A stretch of DNA of 64,000 bases from Sclerodactyla briareus (GCA_026419785.1 JAODTK010005762.1:223501-287500); one strand, 5' to 3'; shown: positions 34,400 through 47,349, counted from the stretch's first letter. A program made the numbers and translations. The notes: generated from the letters alone by a model not told the origin.

Positions 34400-36506
34400 G
34401 TAACCTGCACCAATAGGGTCCTGTAGCTAGCCATGACTTGTCTACCTTCACTTACCCCCCATGGAACAAACCCTTGACTTTGTCTTGTCAGAGGGGGCCA
34501 AAGAAAGGTTGACAGCTGGAGCTGGAGGCTGGAGTTTTATAGTACAAGGGATGAGAGAAATCTCATATAACTATTAGGATTTAATGAACTTCTGATTATT
34601 AGCCTTAAACTACCCTTTTATGACATAACAGTTCACATGAAAATATCCCCTGATCATGAGCACCATGCCTCAACATACAGGAAAGGCCCCTCATCGGCAA
34701 TACCTTTTTTGGAGGTTGTTGGAGAAAATGCTATTATTTTAGGCGTTTTTTGTCCTATTGACCCTGATGACCTTTGATGACATAACGTTTTTTATGAAAA
34801 ATTTTACCTGATGATTGCCATTACTTCCTAATGTCAGCCATATTGCATCCAATCACTAGAGTTTGTGGCAGAATGTTATTATTTGGCAGCTTTTGAGACC
34901 TTAAATGACCTTTGTACTGATGGTTTTTAATGAAAAATCTTGGCCTTGATGTAGGCACCAGGCCCCAAAAGCATTATGTAAGCAGATTACACACGCCCTA
35001 TGCTATCGCACCAAAAGGTATCAATCAACCTTTGGCCCCTTGTAACTTTGAATACCAGGTGTCATATCGAAGCAGAATTCGTTTGTCTATGTAGCACCCA
35101 GAGCTCTACCACATATCCCAGATTTACAGTTTTTATTCTTGCCCTGTGACTCCTAAAATAGCACATTTTCTTAAGACTTGCCTTTGACCGTTCGACTCTC
35201 ATCTTTAGATGTGTTTGATCCACTGAACACCCAAATTACTGTGACAAATCTCTACGAGCACCTACCTGCACTCATTCCAAAACTTGAAAATGGCGTAAAT
35301 TATGCCATATTCACATTAATGCCTTAGTGACCTTTTACAAACTGTGTTTCCTTTATCAGGATAAGTGTACCATCTTTCACCAGTTTCATAGGATTCCCCA
35401 ACTTTACATCTGCAAATTATGCAAATTAGAACTAGGTAAATGCGAAATTAGTTACATTTAATGACCTTTTGGTGACCTTGTCCCTATTACAAAATTTACG
35501 GGACTATAGATAATCCATTTCCACCGAGTTTTTCGTTAAAATCCAACAAACTTCAAAATAACGCCGAATTATCGAATTAGACTACTTAATTATAGCATAT
35601 ATCATGCCAGGAATCTATCAGTTTGGTGTACACTTCTAGTTGTTATATATCCGACGCATCACCAAATGCATCTACCGATCAAGAGATTCTTGTACACAAG
35701 CCTCCCTGGGCCAATTTTCTTGAATATGCCAAATTTATGCAAATGAGTATGGGCTTTTTTTCTGGCGAAAGTGGCTGCACATCGACAACTCTTCACCACG
35801 CACCTCCACAACAAGTGCCACATGATGGCTTTTCCCACGGTTCAGGAGATATCAAGCCGCATATTGACAGCAAACGTACAGACAGACAGACAGACGACCA
35901 TGGACGGACAGACGACACACACTACAACAATTGACCACTATGTCTCTCCTTGAGCAAAGTTCAGGTGAGACAATTAGTTCCCAGCTATGAGGCCCTAAAT
36001 GTGCTTACGCATCTCAGAAACTATATTTAGAACACATTTTCAATACAATATTGTTTATTTGAGTAATAAATTTGAATTTTCTTGACTTTTTATCTGATGT
36101 GTTCTGTTCTTGGCATTCCAAGCATGTTGCATCATTGCATTCAAGTGACTGCTGAACCGCATTCCAGGCCTACCATCATGTTTTCTACGTTTTTCCCCCA
36201 AAGACCAAATATATGTCAAAATAGAAAATGACCTTGATCTGCCATCAATTGATCCATCCTGCGTCGCCCTCTATCTAGACCATCGGCTTACTTAGCTTCT
36301 GTAACTTTTCTAATTGATCTCGATTTCCCTCTCCTGACTCTAACCAAAATCAGATATGATTTTCTGCTTCAATAACAGGCATCTCGGCTCATAACATCAC
36401 TCGTCACAGCTTTCATGCCAGTTTAGGACCTGGTTCTTTTTCCTATTGTACTCTGATGTTCAAGTAATGTAGCCACAGCACATGACCTCCCCTGAGTAAC
36501 CCTCAC
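34400..36506. repeat. Degenerate interspersed repeats
   Basis: 34560-35350 has weak repeats around TGATGACATAACGTTTTTTA. 35400-35960 has the ATGCAAATTAGAACTAGGTA family and ends with a (CAGA)n-type microsatellite at about 35877-35896 followed by GGACGGACAGACGACACA. No gene seen. Confidence 0.5.
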
Positions 36507-36574
36507 TGACTGCCCCGAGAACACATGGTATTCCCCTGCCGTCCCGACAGTGGGGACCCGTCGAAGTCCTTGCG
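36507..36574 (-). CDS. ADAM exon: metalloprotease segment before the zinc site
   Basis: Minus strand: acceptor TTTATTTTGCAG, 68 nt, donor GTGAGG. It reads RKDFDGSPLSGRQGNTMCSR then GS. This fits the ADAM segment G.DFDGxTVGLAxVxTMCS: DFDG and TMCSRGS match well, while SPLSGRQG replaces the hydrophobic VGLA stretch. In another frame the middle reads TVGTAG, so two opposite small shifts in the CCCC and GGGG runs are possible. Starts in phase 0, ends in phase 2. Confidence 0.7.
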
Positions 36575-36579
36575 CTGCA

Positions 36580-39438
36580 AAATAAAGACAAGATAATCAC
36601 ATCAATGTGTTTTCCAAGTCTCTATAGGAGGGACATCTCTGAACAATGTCTACATTATGGTGGGTATGGGAAACTGACGGAGGGGCAGTGGTTATCATGT
36701 GATCCCAGTTCAAGGGTATAGTCACAACCTCAATTGTGTCCTCACCATATATCAACACAATTTTGCAGCCTAGGCTCTTTATATCCAACCCCAAAATCAC
36801 AACCATGCTCCAGTCATTTTTTTCGACAGTTGAAGTGCAATTTCGGTGCGGGAATGAACCTTTCTCTTGTCATAAGATTCTTAAGAAAAATTGGTTCTAA
36901 GTGAGCAAGCAATCCATTTTACGGTTGCTGCACGAATTGAAGGTTAGCTCCCCAAAAGTACAGTTTTGCTATTCTTTCCGTACTTTTCCTAAGTTCCACA
37001 GAATATGACCTTTTACAATCTCCTCTTTGTGACATTGACTATACATACGTACATTGATCATTTACTGGCATTTCGGGTACCTAGTGATTCACGACCACCG
37101 CACTTGCTGCGAGAGCTTCGATCTATTTGTTTGCGCCATGTTTCATGGTTCCATTCTAGCACATACTGCGTATACTATGCAGTCTCATACACTTTTGTAT
37201 GATATGTAGTATGCACTTGAATAGCCTGTCGATCATCCTAAGTCGATGTGATCCCATTACCATGTGACAGTGCCGACTTCAATTAGAAATAGCTCTAGAT
37301 GCTGCCATGTTGCTGGGAACTTTCAAATTTTGTAGCAAACCTTTACATGAATAAATTGAATGTAGTATTGCGCTAACACATGTCAAATGAAGCCTGTAAG
37401 TCTAACTCCGTTCCCAGCCTGTGGCATTATCATTGGTCTGAACACAGGAACCTAGCTCTGTCCGCCCCCTCCACCTCTGAAAATTGGTTGAGTGCTATGC
37501 TTGAGCTGGTACTGACATCATACGGGTCTGTACTCCAGGTGATGATCGATGCTAGGGCGACACGGGTATTCAACGATTTATAAATCTGTCAGCAAATTGG
37601 TAAGACAAAGCGAAAATAAGAGAGTCCCGGGTTTTTATGTAAGAATTCTACAGGTATTGTAGTGGTAGTTTGAGGTAGTGGTATTCCCCTAAGGATTAGA
37701 GGGGTGGGGTACAATCAACCAACGGTACATGAGTTAGAGGGACATGTGCAGTGCGTGTATTCTGAATCGTTCAGCCATATCGTTTGTTGGGAAGGAATTC
37801 GTGGAGGCGCACCACAAACACCCTTCATTCATCATTCAATACATTCACCCAACAGGATGTTTTACAAAACAAATTATGAGTTTCATTATTCCTGTGAACC
37901 CATCAGAAAGCATAATTTGAGATTATCATGTTTTCCATACTGACTGAAATACTTTGTGAAGGATTAGAAAATACGAAACAGAAGAATTGAAAGGCATCAG
38001 TGATGGATACTTTGTGTAAGAGGTTCCATAGTTGAGCCTAACTGTGGCGCAAAACATGTGTGTTCAAATCATCCAATACTGCATGGTTTCTCATTGACAC
38101 ACAGGTGGTTTTTAATTTCAATAAACGGTGTCATGGCAATACCAGCAAGGAATCTTAACAAGTAGCCCCATGCAAGTGGTCTAGTAAAGATTGCGAGCCA
38201 GAGAATGTCAGTTCACAACAACATTCTTTTGCTGCTTCTTCACGGTGGGATTTTTAAAATTTGGGGCAACCCCCACTCCACTATCTGTAAAACTTGACAG
38301 AATAGATGACCCTTTTAGTGAAGGTACTGAATATGCATTTTATCAATACAGGACAAATATATGCTCAACCATAATCCTGGACTCCAGATCGATGAGCATT
38401 GAAGCCTTATTTTTCACCTTCACGGTTCTATGCAAGATCTAGTCATCCGGAAGCACAGGTGGTCAAACCTAAAAATGACCTTTTCGATAAGAAAACCTGA
38501 TAGTCAATCCCCAATCTTGAGTTCATGAGTAGGCACTTGAGAGAGAATTTGATAGCACCTATCCTAAACTCCTACTATGTTGTAAACTTCTGGCACTTAG
38601 CGGTGCCACTGTAATGACCTGTTTATTCATAAATGGAACACTTTGAACAGTCGCATTTGCCAAGCTGAACAACTGAACAACTTGAGTATCCGGTCCTAAT
38701 ATTCACTAATTCATGAGACTATGTCCTTGAGTAACATATCGTATCTCTATTGCTCTAATCATTTACGGATTTAGAGATGCACAACAAATTTTCAGAGGAA
38801 ATGGGGATGCTGGCCTCATACAGAAGGAAAGATGCTAATTATCCCATCAACCTGCTAAATTGAATATGATATTACCAAGGACAATACCAAGTAATCACAC
38901 TTGAATTACCACAGCTTTTTGCCTCAGTGGATATGTACACTATTTTAAGATCATATATGACTTTTGCTCAATTTGGGCAAGTTTTTCTTTCCTACCAATG
39001 TTTTTTGTTCCTACCAATGTTGTGTGAATGTAAATTATATGGAGGCAAGGGCACAGACACCTCCTTGAACACACTTTGGGAAGTTATCATTAATTCCAAA
39101 GTCACACAGAGGGAGGGGAAATTACACTAAAAACCATCGTAGTTGTTCGTGACATTGATAGATACGATATTTGATTAGATGCGCACAAGTCTCACCAACC
39201 CCCAAATAGTTTTGGGGTTTTATGAGGTTGTGGTAATACTTTATATACAGAAGCAGGTGCATATACAAAGAATTGGGATTTGAACTAAACTAGGTTATAG
39301 AATGTTCGAGTAGAGACTAAATTAGGACACAAATACCTCTAGGGGATGCATCATCATTCATCACTTGATGATAATACTTTTGAACAGTGCTGAGCAGAAT
39401 AACTCCCCTACATGAGAAACTTCAGAAGTGCAAGAAAA
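36580..39438. other. Intron, no gene seen
   Basis: No transposon with clear ends was recognised. The exon for the central protease strand region (VGLExW...DNAQLLTG) should lie between 36575 and 40463 but was not found. Confidence 0.4.
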
Positions 39439-39809
39439 GGCTAGGATTCCATAGATGCGTATGCAGTACAGTACGCATGTAAACAACTGTGAATTCATGT
39501 GAGCTGGGGATGGCGCTAGTGTCCGAGTATGTCTTATTCAGTTTGCGAAGATGGATACTAGTTTGACAGAGGCGAAAACATTTTCAAATGGAAGCCACCC
39601 AACACTAAATAGGCAAAATAAACACATTTGCTAATGTGGATGCGTACCACCGCGAATGAATCATATGGAATATCTTACTCGTCAAAAAATCAAAGACAGT
39701 ACGCATGGGCAGCTGCATTTTCATAGTATTTCTCATAACTCTCTTCTGGAACAAACATGTGATTCTCACATCCATTCCAGATATGCATACACAACCATGG
39801 ATCCCAGCC
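39439..39809. mobile_element. Second copy of the GGCTRGGATTCCAT MITE
   Basis: The left end GGCTAGGATTCCATAGATGC and the right end CACAACCATGGATCCCAGCC are inverted and match the ends of 24887-25304. Length 371 bp. The flanks (AAAA and GCA) show no target duplication. Non-coding. Confidence 0.75.
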
Positions 39810-40463
39810 GCATCCTTCCAGTGTCTCCCATTCTGAGCTAGTGACCCATTAACATGCACTGTGAAGTGTAAATGAACTGTCTGCAAAGAAGTTTGAATAG
39901 AGGGGAAAAATACCAATTTGGAAATTAATGGTAGGTACCTGCATGGGTGGATTACTAGCAGGATATGCCTCTAGCTGGGCCTAGGCCTATAGCTTTAGTC
40001 TAAAATTCTCCAATAATATGTGAGATCATGAAATCAGGAAAAGAGGCTAGACCTGAGCACTTGAACCAATCAAGGCTATATCGATGTCGTCACACTTTAT
40101 AATCTCAGAGGATTATGTCAGTTTGAGGGAAGATTATTGTTTCTCATCCCATTTGAGGTGGGTTGGTATAAACCTAACTATCTTAGCACTCATTCTGATC
40201 TTTCAGGGGGAATTTTCACCCAATGGTTTGGGAATGATTGATTCAAAGTGTTTAGGTCTAGCCTATTTCTGTTTTAACAACCTCTCTTGTTCTTGTATAG
40301 GCTATCTATCTATTGGGTGTAGTATAGCTAGAGTCCTGTGATATGGGGATAGCTAGGCCCCTGTGCTATTATTCCTCTGTCGGTAGGAAGTCGCCTGATT
40401 AGAAAACTGACATTTGCTTACAGTGTGGGCCATAAGGGAAACTGCAATCAAATTAAAACATAC

Positions 40464-40532
40464 CGAATCCACTATGTTGACAACAGATTTCAGTTTCTCT
40501 TGGGTCGCAGCAATGCTGCCCTGTCTTTGGAT
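40464..40532 (-). CDS. ADAM exon: metalloprotease domain, second helix
   Basis: Minus strand: acceptor TTTCCACAG, exactly 23 codons, donor GTATGT. It reads IQRQGSIAATQEKLKSVVNI then VDS, fitting the reprolysin helix that ends VNIVDxxY. Phase 0 at both ends, and it joins directly to 41641-41779 to give VADSRM-IQRQGS. Confidence 0.85.
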
Positions 40533-41640
40533 CTGTGGAAACAGAAAGTATGCACATCGCTTGTCGCTGGAATCAATCACTAGGACTCCAGAGGGACGGG
40601 GTACGAACATGGTAACATGAGAAGCACTGGCATAATAGAAACCACCTTATTGGCAGCCACTTTATAGTGAGTAGGAAATCTAGAGTTTCTGGCAACGAGT
40701 ATGTTTGCTGTCAGTGTGAGGTGAATCCGGCCACCCTCGCGTTTGGGGACAACATCAGATTAGAACTGGATGATGATGATGTTAACCCCACACTGGGGTC
40801 CCATACTGGAACCATGAGTTTCAACATCGGAATAATTAGGACTAACACAAAAAATCACAGAGTCCCAGGACCTTTGTGTTTGGATGGCCTAATGTGAACC
40901 CTGCAATGATGTACCCCTGATCAACAACAGCAGACATAAAGTGACTTAAAGACCCTTGAACATGTATATCAATGTTATAGAGACAGCAGAGAGAAAACCT
41001 ATCAGCTAGGTTGCCCTTTTCCATGACTCACATAAAGCCAATTCAATATAATCAGCGAGAGGAGAGAGGGAAAGGCCGAAATTATCCAAGTGGTAATTCA
41101 AAATCCCCCCCTCCCCTTCCTTCTACCGAAGACAAACACTTCATACTGAGAGAGTCTTCAAATACATGTGATAGATACTGATTCATTCTGTGGGAATCGA
41201 ACCTGGAATGAGTGGGAAGACATGCCTTTCTCCATCCTTGCCTGACATTGAATTTCCAATTTTGAGATAGTAAAGTTCTGATCAGCTGGACCATGTAATG
41301 GCTTCTCCAAAGCTGAAAGTGTGGAAAACAAAATCGATAGACATATTTCAGTTTCTAACCCCTGGATGACTAATAAATATGGAATCTGAAGAAGCTGGGG
41401 AATGCGTCACATAAGGTTCAGAGGACAGAGTTTATGGGATCTTCCTGAGAACAAGGTGAGAGACCATCGACTCCTTTTTACTCATTAGCCGGGAGGATGG
41501 GATATTTCCCAGCAGTTGTAGATGTGGTTTTCTGGAACTGCACAAGTGCAGGAGGGCGCTCCTAAGGAGGTGGCTTGCAGCCCAGAAAGCCTTCCTCTGT
41601 ACGTTTCATGATTTTGGAATGCAGCGGACCCATAACTCAC

Positions 41641-41779
41641 CATCCGGCTATCGGCAACCATTATTAACTCAATTATCTTGACATTCATCGAAAAAAGGGG
41701 CACGTTCCCGGACCCTCGCGTGCCTGGTTGCGCTCCCAAATACTCCCTCCAGCCTCTGCTCACATTATCCTCTTCAAAC
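41641..41779 (-). CDS. ADAM exon: start of metalloprotease domain
   Basis: Minus strand: acceptor TATCCTCCAG, 139 nt, donor GTGAGT. The C-terminal half reads NVKIIELIMVADSRM, the first beta strand of the reprolysin domain (KYIELxxVADxxM). The N-terminal half, with GWREYLGAQPGTRGSGNVPL, would be the linker after the prodomain; no furin-type RxKR/RxxR site is evident in it (PGTRGSG only). The upstream prodomain exons were not identified with confidence. Confidence 0.88.
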
Positions 41780-41895
41780 CTGGAGGATAGTTTTAGTCTC
41801 ATCTACTGTGGAGATTAAATTGATAGAATTGATCAGCAGAGAATGGCGTGATATCAGAAATGACCTGTATCGGGGTCCAGGGGGGTTTGCATCAC

Positions 41896-42275
41896 TATCC
41901 GAGTAGGTGGCACAGTCGGTAGAAGATTGACTTCCACCCAGTAGACCGGATTCGATTCCCGGTCGAGTATACCAAAAACCTTAAAAAATGGTACCTGTTG
42001 CGTTCTCGCTAGAGTTTAAGCACAACAGTTGGAGCAGGCAAAACAAGGGGTAGGCAATTTGAAAGATGCTGTCAGTGTGATTACCCCCACTCTACATTTA
42101 AGTTACACACAAAAGAGGCGTGCCTTATTAATGTAACCTGGTGAGGGGATTATTCGCAGCTGACATGAGTGCAGTATCCAGATTCTGCACCCTTAGCTGG
42201 CGCCTTTGTGGATAGGGTTCGCTCTACTGTCAGCCAGGTATACCATAGAGAATTAGAGAAAAATATTAAAAAATA
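41896..42275 (+). mobile_element. tRNA-derived SINE, full length
   Basis: The tRNA-like head has an A box TGGCACAGTCGG (about 41909) and a B box GGATTCGATTCC (about 41949), followed by GGTCGAGTATACCAAAAACC. The body and end match 18668-18990, with CAGTATCCAGATTCTGCACC and AGCCAGGTATACCATAGAG, then an A-rich tail. Confidence 0.87.
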
Positions 42276-42279
42276 CCAG

Positions 42280-43600
42280 ATTAGGAGGGGTTACTTCTAG
42301 AGGGGGGGGACTGTAACCTGAATAATAAGTGTCAAGATTTTCCGCCTCAATACTCTTAAAAAGCAGGAAAAAAATAAAATTCCCCTTATGTACAAAATGT
42401 GCAAACTTTGAAGAAAGCGAGTAAAGCAGAATTTGACATTCAGGAAGCAGAAAATTCTTGCCTCACAGTGTTCAACATTTAAGGGAGGAATCGAAGGGGA
42501 AGTGGTCTCTTAACCTGACCTCTCCGTCCTGTTAGACAAGTGTTTCTTATCTGAAGGGCTGAGATACAAAGTGGTGGACTTATGCTTAAAAAGAAGTGAA
42601 TTTGACCCAAACCTGCTATAAGCAAAGTCTCCGGCCATGCAAATTACTGGTGGAGGCAACCCTTGTAACTAGGGCGATGCCAAACATGCTGACCCTTTGT
42701 CTCCATTTTGCAAACATGAATAGCACAGCACCCACTTCTGTTTGCTGTCGTGCAGTTATTCCAAACAGCTCAATAGATAAGGCTAATGCACTTACAGTTA
42801 ATAAATAGCTCCATTTTTATACTTACGTACGAAGGAGTTGCTGTATTCTGTTCTCTGGTCGGTATATCAAGTGTTCGGAAAGAGGACAGAACCTTCTAGA
42901 GGCTAATCCAGATAGAAAAATTTTCCCATTCAGCAGCACATACCCACTGTGAACGAGAGATATCATCATGTTGATCCTTGGGTTTTTTTTTAATTCTATC
43001 AGCTTATAGCAAACCTCGAATCAAATGCAATATTTCAACCGAGGATGCCACACCAGTACCTCAGCAGGAGGTCGGGGTTCAAAGCTGACACCAAGTCACT
43101 ACCAAAATCAGAAAATGAATTAGAGAGATAGAGATGGTGGCATAAAACAATTAGACTAGAGGAGGGCCAGGACCTCAAAATTATTGTGTCGATGGACAGT
43201 ATTTACTCCAGCAGAGGTTGGATTAGAGTAAAAAACATCACTGGTAATTCATTTTCCCTCAAATTACTCACCCTTAATCCAGCACGTATCAGTGCTGGTG
43301 GTTCGGCGGATCCTGTGATGAATTAACACCCCTTACTGTCCCATGATAGTAACAGTGATGATGCAATGAAATCAGAAATATGGTGAATGGCTACTATGAA
43401 TATGAATGGGGACTGACTAACGGGCTATTCCCAAAGAAAGCACAGCTGTAGAATATACTAAAGTAGAGGAACTGGTAGTCAGTCATTAATATAATGTATT
43501 GAGGTCAGTATCAATTTTTGCTTGTGGTGGGGGCCAGGAAATGTTTTGCCCAAATTTTGAAAATTGCAAGATGCCATTAACTAAAATTTGACAATTTCCA
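42280..43600. other. No gene seen
   Basis: Mixed intergenic or intron sequence. GTCGGGGTTCAAAGC near 43070 resembles a SINE head (B box) but lacks the rest of the element. Confidence 0.35.
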
Positions 43601-44480
43601 GTGATAATACCCACCACCCACCACCACTTGACCATTCAAAACAAAATCCTGAAATTGACCCCTAGAGGACCTTCAATACTTAAAATTCTGAAACATTCCA
43701 TATGACCCATTGGTCAAGGCTATAAAGCCAACTTTCATGATCGCCCAATCTATTCGTGTACGAGGTTTAAGCCACTTGACCTATAAACAAAATAGCTGGG
43801 ATTGATGACTAGAGACATTGTGACCTCAAATTTACAAGCACCCTGTACGGAACATTGGTCAATGATAAAATGACCAACATTAATATCATCCAATCTATTC
43901 TGTACTGAATGACTTCCATGAGCACGGAGATCTAGTTCTAAAAAAAAAAGAGGGAAGCGGCTGGCCGTTCAAACAGAATGGCTGAAATTGAGCCCTAGAT
44001 GAACTTTGACCTGGGATCTCTGAGCACCTGCATATGTACCATCTGGCAACAAGAACTGACTGACTTCATGGATCATCCTATCTATCCTGTAATAGTAGAA
44101 GCTGCTCAACCAGACAAACAAAGTAGCAGGAATAATGACCCCTAGCTGATCTTGACCTTGACAATGTTAATACTGGCTAAACTATGATATCCATTCCAAT
44201 CAATCTGGGGAAAGAACATTTGGTCATATGGCCCTCAAATCCATTTTGGCCGAAAATACCTCTAGATGACCTGCGACCTCAAATTTTGGAACACTCGTAT
44301 GCACAGATAGCCAATTGTCCCTGATAATACTGACCAGTTTCCATGATCCTTTGATGTTAACTGTGGAGTAGCATTTTGCCTAATTATACAGAATGACCAG
44401 AGGACCCCTAAATGACCACTAACACAGATGATCCTTCACATTGTCATTTATGTGACCAAGTGTCAGCATGATCCATTGAA
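43600..44480. repeat. Degenerate ~190-bp tandem repeats
   Basis: Repeats of the order: ATTGACCCCTAGA, GACCTCAAATT, GCACCCTGTACGG-like, CATTGGTCAATGATAA, CATGATC, CCAATCTATTC. At least four units; strongly diverged. Similar pieces occur at 29980, 45290, 57130-57780 and 61760. Confidence 0.6.
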
Positions 44481-44741
44481 GGATATAGGATGAGTAGTCA
44501 TTCAATCAGTGTTGAAAGACGATAAATGTGAGTACATATAAGGGGGAAGGCGGGAGGGGAAAGAGAAATCCAAAACTGATGTGTTGTTGATAAATGAGGT
44601 AAGGTGAGGTTGAATATCGGGCATGAGTTGTTGCCCTGCCCCCTGTTGGGGATCTTTGGCCCAACCATGAGGCATATCCTGAAACTGGGCTTCCACAGAA
44701 ACCTACTCTGCCTCAACACTTTAACATAACCAGACTTTACC

Positions 44742-45250
44742 ATAACCAGGCAGCCAAAAGGCTTATTGATTCCTTGACTCTTTCTGACAACCTATAGCCA
44801 GACACAAGGACAAATGGGAGATTGTACCAGCTCATGAAGGGCAACATAACATCTGACAAATTTCCCATTGTCCCCAACCAAACGATAGGGTTCCTATACT
44901 CTTGATAAGGAAGCTACACACTAAATTTCAAGGTTTTCAGACTTTGGCTAAATGATAAGGGTTCCTGTTCTCCCTATACCAAAAGCTGTAGACAAAATTT
45001 CAACTGATCGGACCAACCATTCTGAGTTTCTGACTATGACTCTAGGGGCCTCAGATGACCTCTACGAGCACCTGACCCCAAAACGACAGGGTTCATGTAC
45101 TCATCATGGGGAACACACATACCAAGTATGAGCCTGAGCTACTCTACTCGGACCTGATCAAGACTATCGGTGTACAAGCTTTGCTGGCAACACACACACA
45201 ACATGACCGCATAGATTCCTCTGAATTTGTCAAGGAATCAATACTATCAA
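44742..45250. mobile_element. Short copy of the CCAGAAAGCC element family (~0.5 kb)
   Basis: Starts CCAGGCAGCCAAAAGGCTTA, then TTGATTCCTTGACTC, and ends TTTGTCAAGGAATCAATAC; the TTGATTCCTTGAC and GTCAAGGAATCAA segments are perfect inverted repeats near the two ends. The interior has two copies of the AACGATAGGGTTCCTATACT-type unit, CATCATGGGGAACACACATA and a CAACACACACACAACATGAC tract. Non-coding. Confidence 0.8.
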
Positions 45251-45259
45251 AATCACCAT

Positions 45260-46854
45260 GAGCCAAATGTACCCCCTGGATAACCTAAAACCTTAAATAT
45301 TAGAACACTCCCTATGTACATGTAGCATTCATCCATGATTTTATTGACCAACATCCGTGATAATTCAATTCAAAGCATTAGGAATAAGTTGACCCCTAGA
45401 TGACCATTAACCCAACCATGGAATCATTATGCTGCAGTCTTCTCAGAGATGCTAAAGAATTCTATGCATCTGTCCCAATATCTGCAAATGATAGAGGAAT
45501 CATTGAGTAAACCTTCATTCAGGTATTTTTTTTTAATCTTCAAAGCTGTTTCTATCTGAAATGCAGAATAATTTAGCTTCTGAAAAATCCTCAAATTACC
45601 ACCAATTAAGAGTATAGGAATATTACCTAGATAGAAGATACTCCTAACTCCCAGCCCATCTTTAGGAACCAGAGCAAAATGATTGGTGGTGCAGTGACGC
45701 AGCCAACGTACGTCCTAGTGGGGGTGAATCTCTTGTAATATGCTCTGATGAGTTGTTCTCCTCCCTCTCTCGAGGTACCCATCTGCAAAAAGGATGCTGC
45801 AACAAACAAAAGAGAAGGATGCTCAAAATACATGTCCCTTTTTTGCGACGTTTACGTGAAGGCTGCATGAACGGAATGACAGAAGTAGCCAGCGCCTACT
45901 AAAAGGAGATGCCAGATCCCGTGGCTCATATGGTGGGTTAACTGCAAACGTGAGTGGTAAATGGTAAGTATCATTTGCGCAATAAATTACATGTTTAATT
46001 CAAGCGATGGATAGGTATATGTTTGGGGACAGAGTTAGGCTACTTTACTGCTGAACATATGCAGCAAAATCATTCGGATATCTAGCTCCTTATTTGGCCT
46101 TCTGCAATGCCGACCACAAAAAAAGTTCTCTGCAATGTGAATCTTTGTCATAGTGAATATGTGATGAAGTTTAATAACTAAAGGATTAACTAGACTGTGT
46201 GTAGGCGGGTAAACTGTTGACGTGTATATCTCCACAGAAATCACCTCTGTGGATCTCATTCAGAGAAAGCACATTAAACCATGTCCATTTCAACTCCAGT
46301 GACTTTGAAATGACCTACCTGTTGTACAGTTTCATTCAGATACAACAAAGCTGGAAAAATCTCATGAAATAATGAACAAATTTGGACCGCTTAGACCTGA
46401 AAATGGAAACGGGCATTAACGAAGATTGGTTGGGGGGAATTATCTAACAATGCACTCGGTATTGAATAAACAGTTTGAACGGGAAGTTTTAATAAGAGAA
46501 AAGTTCAAAAAGAGCCTCAATCAAATCCATAATTACAAGGGATGCCTCTACATGGAAAACAATTCATTAGAAGGTTTAGATGCGTGATACATCTACAATT
46601 AACCAGTCGGAGGAAGACAACAATTTTTTTTCAAGAATACCACCACAAACTAAAGATGCTTTCTGTGCATTTCAGCATCTTCATACATAGTTTCTTGGAT
46701 CAAACTACATTTATGTATGAGAATGTTTTGTACTCACTCATTCAATAAATCTAAAAAATGTTTCGCCATCAATGAGTAGAAGAAGCTGGGCTCTTATAGG
46801 ACCAGTCTGTGAAATACATGGGGGATATAGAGAGCACTGATGAAACAGCTATTC

Positions 46855-46855
<1 letters not shown>
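45260..46855. other. No supported gene
   Basis: An open minus-strand segment near 45710-45783 is bounded by TTTTTGCAG and GTACGT and reads MGTSREGGEQLIRAYYKRFT; it resembles no family I know. The rest shows no signal. Confidence 0.3.
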
Positions 46856-46856
<1 letters not shown>

Positions 46857-46889
<33 letters not shown>

Positions 46890-46890
46890 G
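46857..46890. repeat. (AGAC)n microsatellite
   Basis: About eight and a half perfect AGAC units. Confidence 0.97.
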
Positions 46891-47177
46891 GAAACTACAG
46901 GTAGGTAGGTGAACCTTCACCAACAGATCACCTGATAAGTGTTATGCAGTTGTCAATTGTAGTGTCACACCGCAATGCCCGGGATGCGGAGGAGTCATTG
47001 TCAAGGTTGGATCATACCATTCTTGCACATTGCCATATCCTCGCCGGCATTAGGCGGATCACGATCTTTCAAAATGACGCACTAGTAGGCAGTAGCTTCT
47101 GTGTGGAATGACACACCCCAGAGTCAGCTTGTGACTGACTATTTTGGAAAGTTACAGAACAATTGAGACACTTTGAA

Positions 47178-47347
47178 TTTGACCATAACCCACATTTGAC
47201 TGACCATGACCCACACTAGACTGACCATGACCCACACTTGACTGACCATAACCCACATTTGACTGACCATGACCCACACTAGACTGACCATGACCCACAC
47301 TTGACTGACCATGACCCACACTAGACTGACCATGACCCACACTGACT
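47178..47347. repeat. 21-bp minisatellite, eight units
   Basis: Unit ACTGACCATGACCCACACTTG with variants (AACCCACATTTG, ACCCACACTAG) repeated about eight times. Variants alternate as if pairs of units had been duplicated together. Confidence 0.93.
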
Positions 47348-47349
47348 GG

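Larger units (their letters stand above)
17164..41779 (-). other. ADAM-family (disintegrin and metalloprotease) gene, partial, minus strand
   Basis: Eleven exon candidates in the right order and strand encode, from N to C terminus, the start of the reprolysin metalloprotease domain, more of that domain, the protease-disintegrin linker, the disintegrin domain, the cysteine-rich domain and the single EGF-like domain of an ADAM. ADAMs are type I membrane proteins that shed ectodomains or bind integrins at the cell surface. The prodomain and the transmembrane and cytoplasmic exons were not identified, nor was an HExxH zinc-site exon. Some exons are clean with exact in-phase joins (41641 to 40464; 20537 to 19293 to 17164); others are damaged (29587, 25452). 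Introns are 1-6 kb and full of transposons. It could be a functional gene with local sequence errors, or a decaying paralogue. Confidence 0.85.

Noticed and set aside
41896-41990. Possible functional tRNA gene
   Set aside because: The A and B boxes are present, but the arms do not fold as a complete tRNA and the sequence continues as a SINE found elsewhere in the window.
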